A DNA stretch of 64,000 nucleotides from Pseudomonas massiliensis (lineage in GTDB: Bacteria > Pseudomonadota > Gammaproteobacteria > Pseudomonadales > Pseudomonadaceae), in assembly GCF_000826105.1 (NCBI RefSeq), contig NZ_CCYK01000007.1, forward strand, positions 1,798,001 through 1,862,000, read 5' to 3'. Within the stretch, counting starts at the first letter, position 1, and every line of letters starts with the position of its first letter. The translations under genes and the position numbers were made by a program. This document shows, one piece after another, positions 9,101-19,379 of this stretch. The notes under the pieces are model-generated. The model worked only from the letters and a program-made list of their open reading frames with translations. It made no database searches and had not been told where the DNA came from.

Positions 9101-9847
9101 TTGGCCATTGACCTTAGTGCCCCCATTGGCGTGCCGCGCCGTCCACGCAACCTGGCCCAGGCCCTGGTGGAAGAGTTTTCTCGGCGCATCGGCGCGGGGG
9201 AATTGAAACCGGGCGACAGGTTGCCCAGTGAAGTGGAGCTGATGGAAAGCGGCGGTGTCAGCCGGTCAGTGGTCCGCGAAGCCCTGTCTCGCTTGCAGGT
9301 GGCCGGCCTGGTGGAAACTCGCCGGGGCATCGGCACCTTCGTGCTCAACGCCCGCGGTAGTGCAAGCCCCCGGTTGGACCCCTCGACCATTGTTACCCTG
9401 CAGGACGTGGTCGCCATTCTGGACGTTCGCATGAGTTTCGAGGTCGAGGCCGCGGGCCTCGCCGCGCTGCGCCGGACCGAGACACAGCTGGCCGCCCTGG
9501 CAGAGGCGCTGGCGCGTTTCGAACGGGCCAGCGATACGGGCGGTTCGCTGGTGTCGGATTTTCAGTTCCACCTGCAAATAGCGCATGCCACCAACAACCG
9601 TTACTACACCGAGATCGTGACCCACTTTGGTACCAGCATGTTCCCGCGCGCGCGGCTCAATACCCTGGCGATCGCCCGGCTGGATCGGCAGCAGGCCCAC
9701 AGTCGGCTGGTTGGAGAGCATGAGCATATCTACAACGCGATCGCTCGCCAGGACTACGACGCCGCCCGGGCGGCCATGCGAGTGCACCTGGCCAACAGCC
9801 GGGCCCGGGTGATCCGTTCGCACCAGCCGCGAGGGGAGGAGATATAG
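9101..9847 (+). CDS. FadR-type GntR transcriptional regulator
   Basis: About 248 residues. The N-terminal winged helix-turn-helix (DRLPSEVELMESGGVSRSVV, then REALSRLQVAGLVETRRGIG) occupies roughly residues 40-85. An all-helical FCD ligand domain follows, with the metal- or acid-binding style residues H148-H150, H187 and H206-region typical of the FadR group. It would act as a ligand-responsive repressor. The start is a TTG at 9101 without a good ribosome site; a GTG at 9131 is an alternative. Position after the ThDP enzyme gene in the same direction suggests a link, but no shared operator was identified. Confidence 0.82.
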   Translation: MAIDLSAPIGVPRRPRNLAQALVEEFSRRIGAGELKPGDRLPSEVELMESGGVSRSVVREALSRLQVAGLVETRRGIGTFVLNARGSASPRLDPSTIVTLQDVVAILDVRMSFEVEAAGLAALRRTETQLAALAEALARFERASDTGGSLVSDFQFHLQIAHATNNRYYTEIVTHFGTSMFPRARLNTLAIARLDRQQAHSRLVGEHEHIYNAIARQDYDAARAAMRVHLANSRARVIRSHQPRGEEI

Positions 9848-10084
9848 CACGGTGCCGCCCCGGGCTGGGGAATGAGCGCCACGGCAGGCAAGCGGCGGCA
9901 AAGCTTGAACGCAACGGAAGGGCCCGCCAATATGCCAGGTCCGGCCTGAAGCGTGATCCGATGGCGAGGCTGGCGGTTGCCCGTTTCATGCATGTACTAT
10001 GCGTTGGCGACGCGGTGATGTCACATGGCCATAGGCTTGGCCAGGCGCAGATGATGGATATCGACGGGATAGCTTGGAGCGTGC

Positions 10085-12889
10085 ATGGGTTCGCAGGATT
10101 CGAAGTTGCCAAGTCTCGCGCATTTATTGACCGAGGCCCGCGCCCATAACCGGGAACGCCCCTGGGCGTTCTATCGGGCCGGGGAACGTCTGGAGCTCAC
10201 CGGCAGGGGCGAGGCCCGGGCCGAGTGGCCTGCCATACTCGAGGACGGCGGGCTGGCGTCGTTCTGCCAGGCCCAGGGCCTGCATCGTTGGCCTACCGGC
10301 CAGGGTGAAAGCACCCTGGGCTGGCTGCTGGCCCATGACAGCGACCGCGACAACCCGACCTTCATGGATCTGGCGATGCGCCTGGGCCTGCGACTGCAAA
10401 GCGACGCGCTGATCCGTGCTCAGCATACCCAGCGTGTGCTCTATGGCATCACCAATCTGGCCAGCTCTACCCATGATCGCGCCACCTTCATGGTCGGCGT
10501 GCACCGCCAGCTGGCCGACCTGATCGACGCGGAAAATTTCTACCTGGCGCTCTACGACCAGCGCTCCGGGCAGGTCACCTATCCTTACTACGTCGATACC
10601 ACGGACGTCGAAGCCGTCGAGGCGGACGCCAACGAATACCTCAACCCCAGGCGGCTGTCCCTGACCGGCTATGTGCTGACCACCGGCCAGCCCATGCTGA
10701 TCGACGCCGCGGGTATCGCCCAGGCGGCAGCCGAGGACCGTTTCCATTGCGTTGGTCATCGTCCGGAATTCTGGATGGGCGCTCCGCTGAAGAACGCCTC
10801 GGACCAGGTATTCGGCATGATCGCCATGCAGGTCTATGACGTGAACAGGGTCTACAGCCAGGAAGATCGCGCCCTGTTCCTGGTGGTCGCCAGGCACGTC
10901 GCCATGGCCCTGGATCGCATCCTTCATCGCGCCCACTTGGAGCGTACGGTAGCCGAGCGCACCCGAGAACTGTCCCAGCTCAACGATGCGCTTCGCCAGC
11001 AGGTAAGCGAGCGCGAACGCGCCGAACACTTGCAAAGCGCCCTGTTCCAGATCGCCGAGTTGTCCAGCCAGCGGGGCGACATGGCTGAGCTGTTTTCCAG
11101 GCTCCATGCCATCGTCGGTGAACTGCTGTATGCCCGTAACTTCTATATCGCTCTGTACGACCCTGGGCAAGGTGAAGTGACTTTTCCCTACTACATCGAT
11201 GAAGTGCAGGCCGTGCGCCCACCGCCACGCCGGGGACGCCGCGGCCTGACTGAATATGTGATCCGCCAGAGGCGACCTTGCCTGATCGACTTCGATGACG
11301 CGACCCGGCTGATGGAAACCGGCGAGATCCAACATACCAACGAGCCGGTCCGCTCCCAGTCCTGGCTGGGCATTCCCCTGTTCGACGACGACCAGGTGCG
11401 CGGCGTGCTGGTGGTACAGAGCTACGCACCGCATATCCGCTACACCCTGCGCGACCAGGAACTCCTGACCTTCGTCTCGCGGCATATCGATACTGCATTG
11501 AGCCGGCGCAGCGCAGCCGAAGCGGTACATGCGGCCAACCTGAAACTCGAGGCACGCGTGCAGGATCGCACCCGAGAACTGGACCTGGCCAACGCCAAGC
11601 TACAGCATGAAAACGCCCACGACGCGCTCACAGGGCTGCCCAACCGCAGCCACCTGCAATTGCGCCTGGAACAGGCCTGGCAGGCCTACCGTGGGCAAGG
11701 CCGCGAACTGGTGGTCATGTTTCTGGACCTTGATCGCTTCAAGCTGATCAACGACAGCCGCGGGCACCATTTCGGCGACCTCTTGCTGATGGCCGCCGCG
11801 GCACGCTTGCGTAGTTGCCTGCGCGACGCCGACCTGTTGGCGCGCCTGGGCGGTGACGAGTTCGCGGTGCTGGCCCCCGAAGCTCCGGTGGACGTGGCGG
11901 TGGGCATCGCCGAGCGCATCCTGGCTGCCTTCGACCTTCCATTCCACATCGACGGCCATGAAGTGTTTTCGTCGTGCAGCATCGGCATCGTCAGCGCCGA
12001 TGAACAGTTCCATGAGGAACCGGCCGACCTGCTGCGTGATGCGGACACGGCAATGTACCGCGTCAAGAATGCGGGGCGGGACAGCTATGCGGTCTTCAAC
12101 CAGGAACTGCGTCGAGAGTTTTCAGACCAGGTGGAGCGTGAAGGGGCCCTGAGGAACGCCTTGAAGGGCAGTGATGAGCTGGTGCCATATTTCCAGCCCA
12201 TCGTGGACGTGGCCAGCGGGCGCCTGATGGCCCTGGAGGCATTGATCCGTTGGCGCCAGCCGGACGGCAACGTACTAGCCCCCGGTGCGTTCCTGCCCGC
12301 ATTGGAAGGCTTGCGCCTGATTGGCCGTCTGGACCTCTACATGCTTCGCTGCGTGGCGTTGATCCTGTCCCACCCGGAAAACAGCAACTGGCCGCCGGTG
12401 CATGTGAACTGCTCCAGCTACAGCATCACCCGCCCAGAGTTCGCCGATGAAGTTCTAGAACTGCTGACAAACCACGGGGTAGAGCCCGCGAGGATCTGCC
12501 TGGAGCTCACCGAAGGCGCGCTGGTCGCCGAGCCCGAACTGGCTCGCCAGACCATGCAGAAGCTGGCGGACCGCGGAATGTCCGTGGTGCTGGACGACTT
12601 CGGCGCCGGGTTTTCCTCCCTGAGCTATGTGCATCAATTCCGCTTCACCGGGCTGAAAATCGACAAATCGTTCATTTTTGAGCTGACCGCCAGCGGACGT
12701 AGTCGGGCAATCGTCCGTGCTATCGTACGCATGGCCGAATCGCTGGGCCTTTCGGTAGTGGCCGAAGGCGTTGAAGACGCCGCTTCCCTGGAACTGCTCA
12801 GAGAAATGGGCACCGGCCAGGCCCAGGGTTACCACTTCGCCCGGCCCATGGCTGTCGAGGCGCTGCAGCGAACCTGGCTGGCCACCTAG
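10085..12889 (+). CDS. Cytoplasmic GAF-GAF-GGDEF-EAL cyclic-di-GMP protein
   Basis: A 934-residue soluble signalling protein with two GAF sensor domains (roughly residues 120-275 and 320-475). Each GAF domain is followed by a similar coiled-coil linker (ERTVAERTREL and ARVQDRTRELDLA). A GGDEF domain has intact GGDEF at 589-593, and an EAL domain has EAL at 718-720 and DDFGAGFSSLSYVHQF later. No membrane segment is visible. The two GAF domains look related to each other, as from an internal duplication. The ATG is preceded by GGAG at about 7 bases. The crtZ gene starts about 100 bases downstream in the same direction and could receive read-through transcription. Confidence 0.9.
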   Translation: MGSQDSKLPSLAHLLTEARAHNRERPWAFYRAGERLELTGRGEARAEWPAILEDGGLASFCQAQGLHRWPTGQGESTLGWLLAHDSDRDNPTFMDLAMRLGLRLQSDALIRAQHTQRVLYGITNLASSTHDRATFMVGVHRQLADLIDAENFYLALYDQRSGQVTYPYYVDTTDVEAVEADANEYLNPRRLSLTGYVLTTGQPMLIDAAGIAQAAAEDRFHCVGHRPEFWMGAPLKNASDQVFGMIAMQVYDVNRVYSQEDRALFLVVARHVAMALDRILHRAHLERTVAERTRELSQLNDALRQQVSERERAEHLQSALFQIAELSSQRGDMAELFSRLHAIVGELLYARNFYIALYDPGQGEVTFPYYIDEVQAVRPPPRRGRRGLTEYVIRQRRPCLIDFDDATRLMETGEIQHTNEPVRSQSWLGIPLFDDDQVRGVLVVQSYAPHIRYTLRDQELLTFVSRHIDTALSRRSAAEAVHAANLKLEARVQDRTRELDLANAKLQHENAHDALTGLPNRSHLQLRLEQAWQAYRGQGRELVVMFLDLDRFKLINDSRGHHFGDLLLMAAAARLRSCLRDADLLARLGGDEFAVLAPEAPVDVAVGIAERILAAFDLPFHIDGHEVFSSCSIGIVSADEQFHEEPADLLRDADTAMYRVKNAGRDSYAVFNQELRREFSDQVEREGALRNALKGSDELVPYFQPIVDVASGRLMALEALIRWRQPDGNVLAPGAFLPALEGLRLIGRLDLYMLRCVALILSHPENSNWPPVHVNCSSYSITRPEFADEVLELLTNHGVEPARICLELTEGALVAEPELARQTMQKLADRGMSVVLDDFGAGFSSLSYVHQFRFTGLKIDKSFIFELTASGRSRAIVRAIVRMAESLGLSVVAEGVEDAASLELLREMGTGQAQGYHFARPMAVEALQRTWLAT

Positions 12890-12994
12890 GCCTGGGCGCA
12901 GCCCCATGCCTTAGTGGAGGCACAGCGTTTCGAAAGCAGGCGCGGGGAACCCTCTCTGCGAGGCATTGCCCAACAGCAAGCGAAGGGGAATGGC

Positions 12995-13477
12995 ATGCTT
13001 GAAGCGCTGATTGTGTTGCTGACCGTGGCAGCGATGGAGGTGGTGTCCATACTTGCCCATAAATACGTGATGCACGGCTGGGGCTGGGGCTGGCATCGCT
13101 CCCATCATGAGCCCCGTGCTGGCTGGTTCGAGCTTAACGATCTGTATGCGGTGTTCTTCGCAGGCCTGGCTATCGCTCTGATCGCCGCGGGCAGCCATGG
13201 CTACTATCCGTTGCAATGGATAGGCGCTGGCATGACTGCCTACGGAGCCTTGTATTTCATTGCCCACGACGGTCTGGTGCACCGGCGCTGGCCCTTCAAC
13301 TACCTGCCTCGTCGCGGTTATCTCAAGCGGCTTTACCAGGCCCACCGGCTCCATCACGCCGTTGGAGGGCGTGAGGGGTGCGTGTCCTTCGGCTTCCTGT
13401 ATGCGCCGCCGGTCGCCAAGCTCAAGCGCCAACTGCGCCAAGGCGCGGCCGGCAAAGGCCGCGCTCCGCGCTCCTAG
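12995..13477 (+). CDS. crtZ: Beta-carotene hydroxylase
   Basis: A 160-residue membrane di-iron hydroxylase that converts beta-carotene to zeaxanthin by hydroxylating both rings. The histidine clusters of the family are clear: HKYVMH, HRSHH, HDGLVH and HRLHH. Hydrophobic stretches near the N-terminus and at about residues 50-95 provide membrane anchoring. An upstream in-frame ATG at 12914 lacks homology; the ATG at 12995 follows AAGGGG by about 6 bases and begins with the family-typical short hydrophobic N-terminus. The gene is convergent with crtB, and their stop codons overlap (bases 13474-13477), so it lies opposite to the rest of the pathway operon, as in many enterobacterial-type crt clusters. 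Confidence 0.93.
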   Translation: MLEALIVLLTVAAMEVVSILAHKYVMHGWGWGWHRSHHEPRAGWFELNDLYAVFFAGLAIALIAAGSHGYYPLQWIGAGMTAYGALYFIAHDGLVHRRWPFNYLPRRGYLKRLYQAHRLHHAVGGREGCVSFGFLYAPPVAKLKRQLRQGAAGKGRAPRS

Positions 13478-14409
13478 AGCGCCTGTTCGGGCGCCCGCCA
13501 CAATCCTGCCGGGCGCGGCGGATGCCTGGCCAGGCGTGCGCGGCCGGCCGAGCCAAGGCCGCGACCCAGCAACCAGAGCTTTTCCGCTTTACTGGTGCCT
13601 TGGCGCTCGTCCCAGGCCTGGGCGCCCTTGGCGCGAACTTTCAGCCCAATGGCACGGTAGACGTGCAAGGCAGTCGCCACTGCCCAGGCGCAGCGCGGGG
13701 GCAGGGCGCCGATACCCGCGGTGGCCGACGCATAGTAGGGCTCGGCCGCCTCTACCAGCCGTCCGGCGAGTGTCGCCAGGGCCGGGCGATGGCGAGTGTC
13801 GACGATGCTTTCTATCGGGATATCAAACTCGCGCAGCCAGGCTCTCGGCAGATAGCAACGTCCCACGGTGGCGTCATCCACAATATCCCTGGCGATATTC
13901 GTCAATTGAAAGGCCAGGCCCAGGTCGCAGGCCCGCTCGAGGGTGGCCCGGTCTCGTACCCCCATTACCTGAGCCATCATCAGGCCTACCACCCCGGCCA
14001 CGTGATAGCAATAGTCCAGGGTATCGGCCAGGTCCTCGTAACGCCGTCCATGGGCATCCATGGCGAAGCCATCCAGGTGCGCGAACGCATGCCTGGCTTC
14101 GATGCCACATGCCATGGCCACCGATTGGAAGGCTGCGAATGCCGGATCGTTCATGGGCTCGCCTCGGTAGGCGGCCGCCGTGGTCTCTCTCAGGCCCTGA
14201 AGGCGGGCCAGAGCCTGGGTGGGTGAAGGAGGGGCGTTGCCATGCCCCAGTGCCTGACCGTCGATCACGTCATCGCAGTGGCGACACCAGGTATACAGAA
14301 GCAGGGCGTTGCGCCGAGTAGGGGCGTCGAACAGCCGCGCCGCGGCGGCAAAGCTTTTGGAGCCTTGGCGCATGGTTTCGGTGGCATGGTCGAGCAGGGG
14401 CTGGTTCAT
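13474..14409 (-). CDS. crtB: Phytoene synthase
   Basis: A 311-residue squalene/phytoene synthase that condenses two geranylgeranyl diphosphates head-to-head to phytoene. The first aspartate-rich motif is DDVID at residues 46-50 and the second lies in ARDIVDDATVGRCYLP. The ATG at 14409 overlaps the stop of crtI by 4 bases (ATGA), indicating translational coupling; a much longer open frame upstream to 14733 is only antisense-like extension inside crtI. It is the last gene of the idi-crtX-crtY-crtI-crtB unit. Confidence 0.95.
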   Translation of the reverse strand: MNQPLLDHATETMRQGSKSFAAAARLFDAPTRRNALLLYTWCRHCDDVIDGQALGHGNAPPSPTQALARLQGLRETTAAAYRGEPMNDPAFAAFQSVAMACGIEARHAFAHLDGFAMDAHGRRYEDLADTLDYCYHVAGVVGLMMAQVMGVRDRATLERACDLGLAFQLTNIARDIVDDATVGRCYLPRAWLREFDIPIESIVDTRHRPALATLAGRLVEAAEPYYASATAGIGALPPRCAWAVATALHVYRAIGLKVRAKGAQAWDERQGTSKAEKLWLLGRGLGSAGRARLARHPPRPAGLWRAPEQAL

Positions 14410-15896
14410 GGCTGGGAATCCTCCAGCATCAGCCGAGCGGTGGCCTTGGCCGAGCCAATGACGCCTGGCACGCCTGCACCAGGATGGGTACCTGCGCCTA
14501 CCAGGTAAAGGTTGGCGATCTTGTCGTCCCGATTGTGGGGGCGGAACCAGGCACTCTGGCGCAGCAAGGGCTCCAGGGAGAAGGCCGAGCCCAGGTGAGC
14601 GCCCAGTTGATCGCGAAAATCGACTGGCGTGAACATGCGACTGGTGACCAGGTGTTGACGCAGGCCGGGAAGGTAGCGTTGCTCCAGGTAGTCGAAGATC
14701 CGCTCGCGCAGCCGCGGGCCTTCCTCGGCCCAATCCAGAGGCGCGTTACCCAGGTGCGGCACCGGTGCCAGCACATAGTGCGCACTGCACCCCGGCGGCG
14801 CCAGGGAAGGGTCGGTGACGCAAGGCGCGTGCAGGTAAAGCGAAAAGTCTTCGGCCAGGCGCTTGCCGTTGAAGATGTCCTCGATCAGCCCCTGATAGCG
14901 AGGCCCAAAGCAGACGGTATGGTGCGCCTGGCCCGGAAGCAGCCGATCCAGCCCGAAATAGAGCACGAACAGGGAGTTGCTGGCACGCTTGCCCGCCAGG
15001 ATCCTGCCTTGGCTCACCCCCCGCGGATGGCCGGCGAGCAGTTCCTTGTAGGTATTGACTACATCGGCATTGGAGGCCACGGCGGCTGCCGGAATCACCC
15101 GGCCATCGGCCAGGCGCACCGCGTTGACCCGACCCTGGCGGGTTTCGATGCCTTCGACGCGGGCATTGAGTTCAAGTTTGCCGCCAAGGTCCTGGTAAAG
15201 CTTGACCAGTGCCTGAACCAACGCGCCGGTTCCGCCGCGTGGGAACCAGACGCCCCATTCGCGCTCCAGGGCATGGATAAGAGTATAGATGGAGGACGCG
15301 GCAAAGGGGTTGCCACCTACCAGCAGGGCGTGAAAGGAAAAGGCCTGGCGCAGGCGCTCGTCCTGGATGAACCTGGCGACCATGGCGTACACGCTTCGCC
15401 AGGCTTGCAGCCGCGCCAGGCTTGGCCCAACCCGAAGCATGTCCCGGAAAGACAGGAAGGGTACGCTGCCCAGCTTCAGGTAACCCTCCTCGAACACCGC
15501 CTTCGAATACGTCAGAAAACGGCGATAGCCGGCCACGTCGGCAGGATTGAAGGCATGGATCTGCCGCTCCAGCGCGGCCTGGTCGTTGGCATAGTCGAAG
15601 CGGCTGCCGTCCTCCCAGCACAGCCGATAGAAGGGTGTGACCGGCAGCATCTCCACATAGTCGGCCATGCGTCGGCCGCTGAGGCTGAACAGTTCTTCGA
15701 TGGCACTGGGATCGGTGATCACCGTCGGACCGGCGTCGAAGGTGAAGCCCCGGTCTTCGTACACATAGGCGCGCCCGCCGGGCTTGTCGCGTGCTTCCAG
15801 CAAGAGGGTGCGGCGACCGGCGGCCTGCAAGCGGATGGCCAGAGCAAGCCCACCGAAGCCGGCGCCGGTGATCACGGTCAATGGAGCGTCTGTCAT
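14406..15896 (-). CDS. crtI: Phytoene desaturase
   Basis: A 496-residue CrtI-type FAD-dependent phytoene desaturase (lycopene-forming). The dinucleotide-binding motif GAGFGGLALAIRL is at residues 11-23, and the C-terminal FAD motif (NLYLVGAGTHPGAGVPGVIG) is complete. Length matches bacterial CrtI. The start overlaps the crtY stop by 4 bases and its stop overlaps the crtB start by 4 bases. It supplies lycopene to the cyclase CrtY encoded just upstream. Confidence 0.95.
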   Translation of the reverse strand: MTDAPLTVITGAGFGGLALAIRLQAAGRRTLLLEARDKPGGRAYVYEDRGFTFDAGPTVITDPSAIEELFSLSGRRMADYVEMLPVTPFYRLCWEDGSRFDYANDQAALERQIHAFNPADVAGYRRFLTYSKAVFEEGYLKLGSVPFLSFRDMLRVGPSLARLQAWRSVYAMVARFIQDERLRQAFSFHALLVGGNPFAASSIYTLIHALEREWGVWFPRGGTGALVQALVKLYQDLGGKLELNARVEGIETRQGRVNAVRLADGRVIPAAAVASNADVVNTYKELLAGHPRGVSQGRILAGKRASNSLFVLYFGLDRLLPGQAHHTVCFGPRYQGLIEDIFNGKRLAEDFSLYLHAPCVTDPSLAPPGCSAHYVLAPVPHLGNAPLDWAEEGPRLRERIFDYLEQRYLPGLRQHLVTSRMFTPVDFRDQLGAHLGSAFSLEPLLRQSAWFRPHNRDDKIANLYLVGAGTHPGAGVPGVIGSAKATARLMLEDSQP

Positions 15897-17062
15897 GGTG
15901 ACTCCTGTCTAGGTGGAGCGAAATCGAGCATGGCGTGCAAGGCTGCCATTACCGGCACCGGTGGCTTGCCCATCAATAGCCGAACCTTGTCCGTTGCCGT
16001 CGGCGTGCCGGCGTAGAAGCGCTGGATCAGGCCTGGCGCCAGGCGGTGGAAGCGTTCGAGGATGCGCCAGCGCTCCTCGGGTCGGCCGGCCAGGAAGAGC
16101 ATCCGGTTGAGCAAGCGAAAGAAGCGCTGCCGTTGCCACAGGTCGCGCCTGTAGGCTTGCAATTGTCTCTGCAACGCCTCTGCACTCAACTCGGGTGTCG
16201 CCGCCAGCAGGTCAGCCAGGCGCACAGCCTCTGGCAGGGAATACCCCGTCACCGGATGGAACAGTCCTGCCCTCAAGCCGCTGCGCACCACCCCGTGCCC
16301 TTCGGCATGGAAAGCCTCGAAGCGCCCCGCCAACACGATGGGCAGCGAGCCCTGTTCTTCCCGAAGCCGGTCGCGTACGACCCAACCCTTGTCGCGCACG
16401 TAGGCTTCGATGCGCTCTCGCAGGCGTGCCTGTTCGAACTGGGGGGTTTCGCTGTAATAGGTGTCCTCGACCAGCAGACGGTCCGGCCCCAGAGGCAACA
16501 CGTAGACGAACCGGTAGCCATCCAGCTGTGGCACCGTAGCGTCCATCACCAGAGGCACGTCCAGGCCATGCGCAGCGGTAAGCTGCAGTTCCTGCCCGAG
16601 GAAATTCTGATAGCCCAGACGAAGGTTGGGGCTGGGTGCAAGCCCACGGCCATCGATCACCACGCGGGCGCGCAGCGTCTCGCCATTGGCCAACTGCACC
16701 CGATCGGGCGTCAGCCGCTGTACCGGCGCCCCCAGCATCAACTGCCGCCCCAGCCCGGCGCTCAGTGCCTGAGCGAAATGAGCGCCACTGATACTGCAAT
16801 ATTCCCCATCGAGTTGTCGCTCCAGATGAGGAAAGCGTACGCGGTAGCCAGGCCAGCGATGGCTGACCAGCGGGGCCAGCCATTGGTTCTGCGCGGGCGT
16901 CAGATCACTGCGGTGGAACGACCAGGTATGGGCCGTGCCCAGCACAGGCGCCTGTTCCACCACCAGCACCGAAAGCTCGGGCCTGGCACGCTGCAGGCGC
17001 AACGCCAGCAGGCCATTGGCCAGGCCGGCACCGACGAGGATAAGGTCCCAGGCTTCTTTCAT
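15893..17062 (-). CDS. crtY: Lycopene beta-cyclase
   Basis: A 389-residue CrtY-type flavoprotein that closes both ends of lycopene into beta-ionone rings. The N-terminal nucleotide-binding motif reads LILVGAGLANGLLALRL, and the conserved WSFH (HTWSFH) and FHPVTGYSLPEAV segments typical of CrtY are present. Both neighbours overlap it by 4 bases (crtX upstream, crtI downstream). The product beta-carotene is the substrate of CrtZ. Confidence 0.95.
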   Translation of the reverse strand: MKEAWDLILVGAGLANGLLALRLQRARPELSVLVVEQAPVLGTAHTWSFHRSDLTPAQNQWLAPLVSHRWPGYRVRFPHLERQLDGEYCSISGAHFAQALSAGLGRQLMLGAPVQRLTPDRVQLANGETLRARVVIDGRGLAPSPNLRLGYQNFLGQELQLTAAHGLDVPLVMDATVPQLDGYRFVYVLPLGPDRLLVEDTYYSETPQFEQARLRERIEAYVRDKGWVVRDRLREEQGSLPIVLAGRFEAFHAEGHGVVRSGLRAGLFHPVTGYSLPEAVRLADLLAATPELSAEALQRQLQAYRRDLWQRQRFFRLLNRMLFLAGRPEERWRILERFHRLAPGLIQRFYAGTPTATDKVRLLMGKPPVPVMAALHAMLDFAPPRQESP

Positions 17063-18342
17063 GCAGCGCCCTCGGCGTTGACAGGTCGGCCGCTACGTAC
17101 TGCCTGCTCGACGATAGCGGCGGCCCGTTGCGCCCCGCCGGCGGCCTGCAATTGCGCATCCAGAGCCGCGAGCCTGACCAGAACTCCGGTATCGTCAAGC
17201 AGCGACTCCAGGCGCCCGGCCAGCGTACGCCAGCGGCTACGGTGCCAACAGTGCCGGCCGATCCCGGCGTGGGCGACCCGAGCCGCCACCCCGGGCTGAT
17301 CGAAGGCGATAGGCAGCGCCAGGATCGGCGTGGCCGCTACCAAGGCATCCATGACGGTATTGAGGCCGCCATGGGTGATCACCGCATCGGCCTGGCGCAG
17401 TACCTGGGGCTGGGTGACGAAACCGGTCACCCAGTTGGCGCCGAGGCCGCGCAGCATGGCCGCCTGGCTATCATCAAGGCCGCCACAGTGGGCGATAAGC
17501 AATTGTGCGTCTATCGCCCGGCACGCCTTGGCAATGCGCTTGAACAACCCGTAGCGATGTCCCTGCAAGGTGCCCAGGGAGGCGAAGATGAACGGCCGTC
17601 CACGCTCGACCGGCCAGGGTGAGGTGTCCGCCAGGCTGCGCGCTGGCACACGCAGGGGGCCCACATGATGAAAACATCCAGGCAGGGCCTGGCGGGGAAA
17701 TTCCAGACTGGGGAGGGTCTGGCTTATCTGCGCCAGATTGGACAAACATTCGTGAAGCCCGCGGCGCGGTGGCAAGCCGAATGCCCTGGCATGCCTGGCC
17801 ACTACACGGCCGTGAGGTGCCATCAAGGCGTCGTAGACTTGTGTAGAGCTGGCGTAGACCTTGCGCATGCGCGGATCATCCTCCCAAGGGAAGGACATCA
17901 CTGGCAAGGGCACTCCCGGCTCACGGTTGATGGGCAGGGCGCACGCCACGGATACGAAGGGAATGCCCAAGGCTTCGGCCACCAGGCCACCAGCGGCTTC
18001 CATCTGGTCGCAGATCAAGGCATCCACATGCAACGCCGTGACCGCCTCCGGCAGTTCGGCGCACAGCATGTCAGTGCTGGCAGCCATGTCCTTGATCACC
18101 CGGCGTACTGAAAGTCCACTCGGGCGGGCCGCGTGGCGCAGCACTTCACCCAGGCTGCCGGGCGGGTGACTGGCCAGGCCCAGCGGGTGGAAGGCCAGGC
18201 GGTTGTCCCGCATCAGGGCGCCCGCTTCCAGTTGCTGGAAGAATGTCACCCGGTGGCCCAGGTCCACGAGACGGCCGGCCAGGGCCTGCAAGGCCTGGAA
18301 ATGACTGAAAAGAGGCGGTGCCACGACCCCGAAATGGCTCAC
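17059..18342 (-). CDS. crtX: Zeaxanthin glucosyltransferase
   Basis: A 427-residue GT1-type glycosyltransferase. It starts [20 protein letters not shown], as CrtX does, and has the C-terminal donor-binding segment with [19 protein letters not shown]. It would glucosylate zeaxanthin, making the pigment more polar and membrane-surface associated. The start codon is GTG, overlapping the TGA stop of idi as GTGA at 18339-18342. Presence of this gene predicts zeaxanthin (di)glucoside rather than free zeaxanthin as end product. Confidence 0.93.
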   Translation of the reverse strand: MSHFGVVAPPLFSHFQALQALAGRLVDLGHRVTFFQQLEAGALMRDNRLAFHPLGLASHPPGSLGEVLRHAARPSGLSVRRVIKDMAASTDMLCAELPEAVTALHVDALICDQMEAAGGLVAEALGIPFVSVACALPINREPGVPLPVMSFPWEDDPRMRKVYASSTQVYDALMAPHGRVVARHARAFGLPPRRGLHECLSNLAQISQTLPSLEFPRQALPGCFHHVGPLRVPARSLADTSPWPVERGRPFIFASLGTLQGHRYGLFKRIAKACRAIDAQLLIAHCGGLDDSQAAMLRGLGANWVTGFVTQPQVLRQADAVITHGGLNTVMDALVAATPILALPIAFDQPGVAARVAHAGIGRHCWHRSRWRTLAGRLESLLDDTGVLVRLAALDAQLQAAGGAQRAAAIVEQAVRSGRPVNAEGAA

Positions 18343-19379
18343 GTAGCGGGTACCTGGGCGAGCCGCGCCTGGCGCAGTTGTTGGAGATTGGCCGAACCAG
18401 TGCAGAAACAGGCGATGCGCAATTGTTGCAACATGACTTGGAAGTGCTCGACGACGGCCTCCGACGATAGCGTGGCGCTGGCCAGCACCGCCGCCGCCTG
18501 GCCTACCAGGTCAGCGCCCAGCGCCAAGGCCTTGGCCATGTCGATCCCGTCGCGGATTCCGCCCGAGGCAATCAAGGGCGTGTCGGGAAGCCGCTCGCGC
18601 AGCCCCCGCAGCGCCTCGGCGGTAGGGATGCCCCAGGCACTGAAGGCCTCGGCGATGCGCCGCTGCGCTGGCGTAGCCGCGCGCTCGGCTTCCACCGCGG
18701 CCCAATGAGTACCTCCCAGGCCAGCCACGTCCAGGGCAGCGACGCCGACCTGCGCCAGGCGCTGGCCGACCTCGGGGCTAAGGCCGCAGCCGACCTCCTT
18801 GACCACCACGGGCACGTCGAGCCGACGCACGGCTTCGGTAATGGCCGCGAGAACCCCGCGCCAGTCCCAGTCCCCGCCGGGCTGCACGGCTTCCTGCAAT
18901 GGGTTCAGGTGTACGATCAGCGCATCGGCATCGATCATGTCCACGGCCCGGCGAGCCATGTCCAGGCCATTGGGGGTACGCAGCTGCGCGGCGCCAAGAT
19001 TGGCCAGCAACAACACATTTGGGGCCTGTCGACGAAGGTCACGGGTCAGGCCGTGATCGACGCCGGTTTCCAGCGCTACCCGCTGGGAACCCACCGCCAT
19101 GGCCAGGCCCAGGGCTTGCGCGGCTTCGGCCAGGTGCAGATTGATTTCCCCAGCGCGCTGCGCACCGCCGGTCATCGAGCTGATCATCAAGGGCGCGGCC
19201 AGGCGCTTGCCGAGGAAGCCGATACCCAGGTCGATGCTGTCCAGGGCCAGCTCAGGCAGTGCGCAGTGAACGAAGCGCCAGCGGTCAAAACCCGTGCGGC
19301 CATTGCTAAGGGCGCGGGCCGGGTCCAGCACGATTTCCAGATGGTCATTCTTGCGGTTGAGCAGTTCCACAGGATTCAT
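18339..19379 (-). CDS. idi: Type 2 isopentenyl-diphosphate delta-isomerase
   Basis: A 346-residue FMN-dependent type 2 isomerase (Fni-like) interconverting IPP and DMAPP to feed isoprenoid synthesis. Recognisable segments are [17 protein letters not shown] near residue 65 and the phosphate/FMN-binding [17 protein letters not shown] and [20 protein letters not shown]. The ATG at 19379 has GGAG upstream; an in-frame extension to 19601 has no support and overlaps the crtE start. This gene leads the five-gene unit that ends with crtB. It is oriented away from crtE. Confidence 0.93.
   Translation of the reverse strand: MNPVELLNRKNDHLEIVLDPARALSNGRTGFDRWRFVHCALPELALDSIDLGIGFLGKRLAAPLMISSMTGGAQRAGEINLHLAEAAQALGLAMAVGSQRVALETGVDHGLTRDLRRQAPNVLLLANLGAAQLRTPNGLDMARRAVDMIDADALIVHLNPLQEAVQPGGDWDWRGVLAAITEAVRRLDVPVVVKEVGCGLSPEVGQRLAQVGVAALDVAGLGGTHWAAVEAERAATPAQRRIAEAFSAWGIPTAEALRGLRERLPDTPLIASGGIRDGIDMAKALALGADLVGQAAAVLASATLSSEAVVEHFQVMLQQLRIACFCTGSANLQQLRQARLAQVPAT

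Noticed and set aside
10124-11530. 468-codon minus-strand frame inside the GAF-GGDEF-EAL gene
   Set aside because: It lies wholly inside a gene with unambiguous domains and shows no family features.
12911-13501. Minus-strand frame opposite crtZ
   Set aside because: The plus frame contains all the CrtZ histidine motifs; the minus frame is a shadow.
14484-16016. Open frame of 510 codons on the plus strand through crtI and crtB
   Set aside because: It is antisense to crtI, has no recognised domain and no ribosome site, and is a by-product of GC-rich codon use.
16046-17299. Open frame of 417 codons on the plus strand opposite crtY
   Set aside because: The crtY frame has clear motifs and coupled overlaps; the antisense frame has none.
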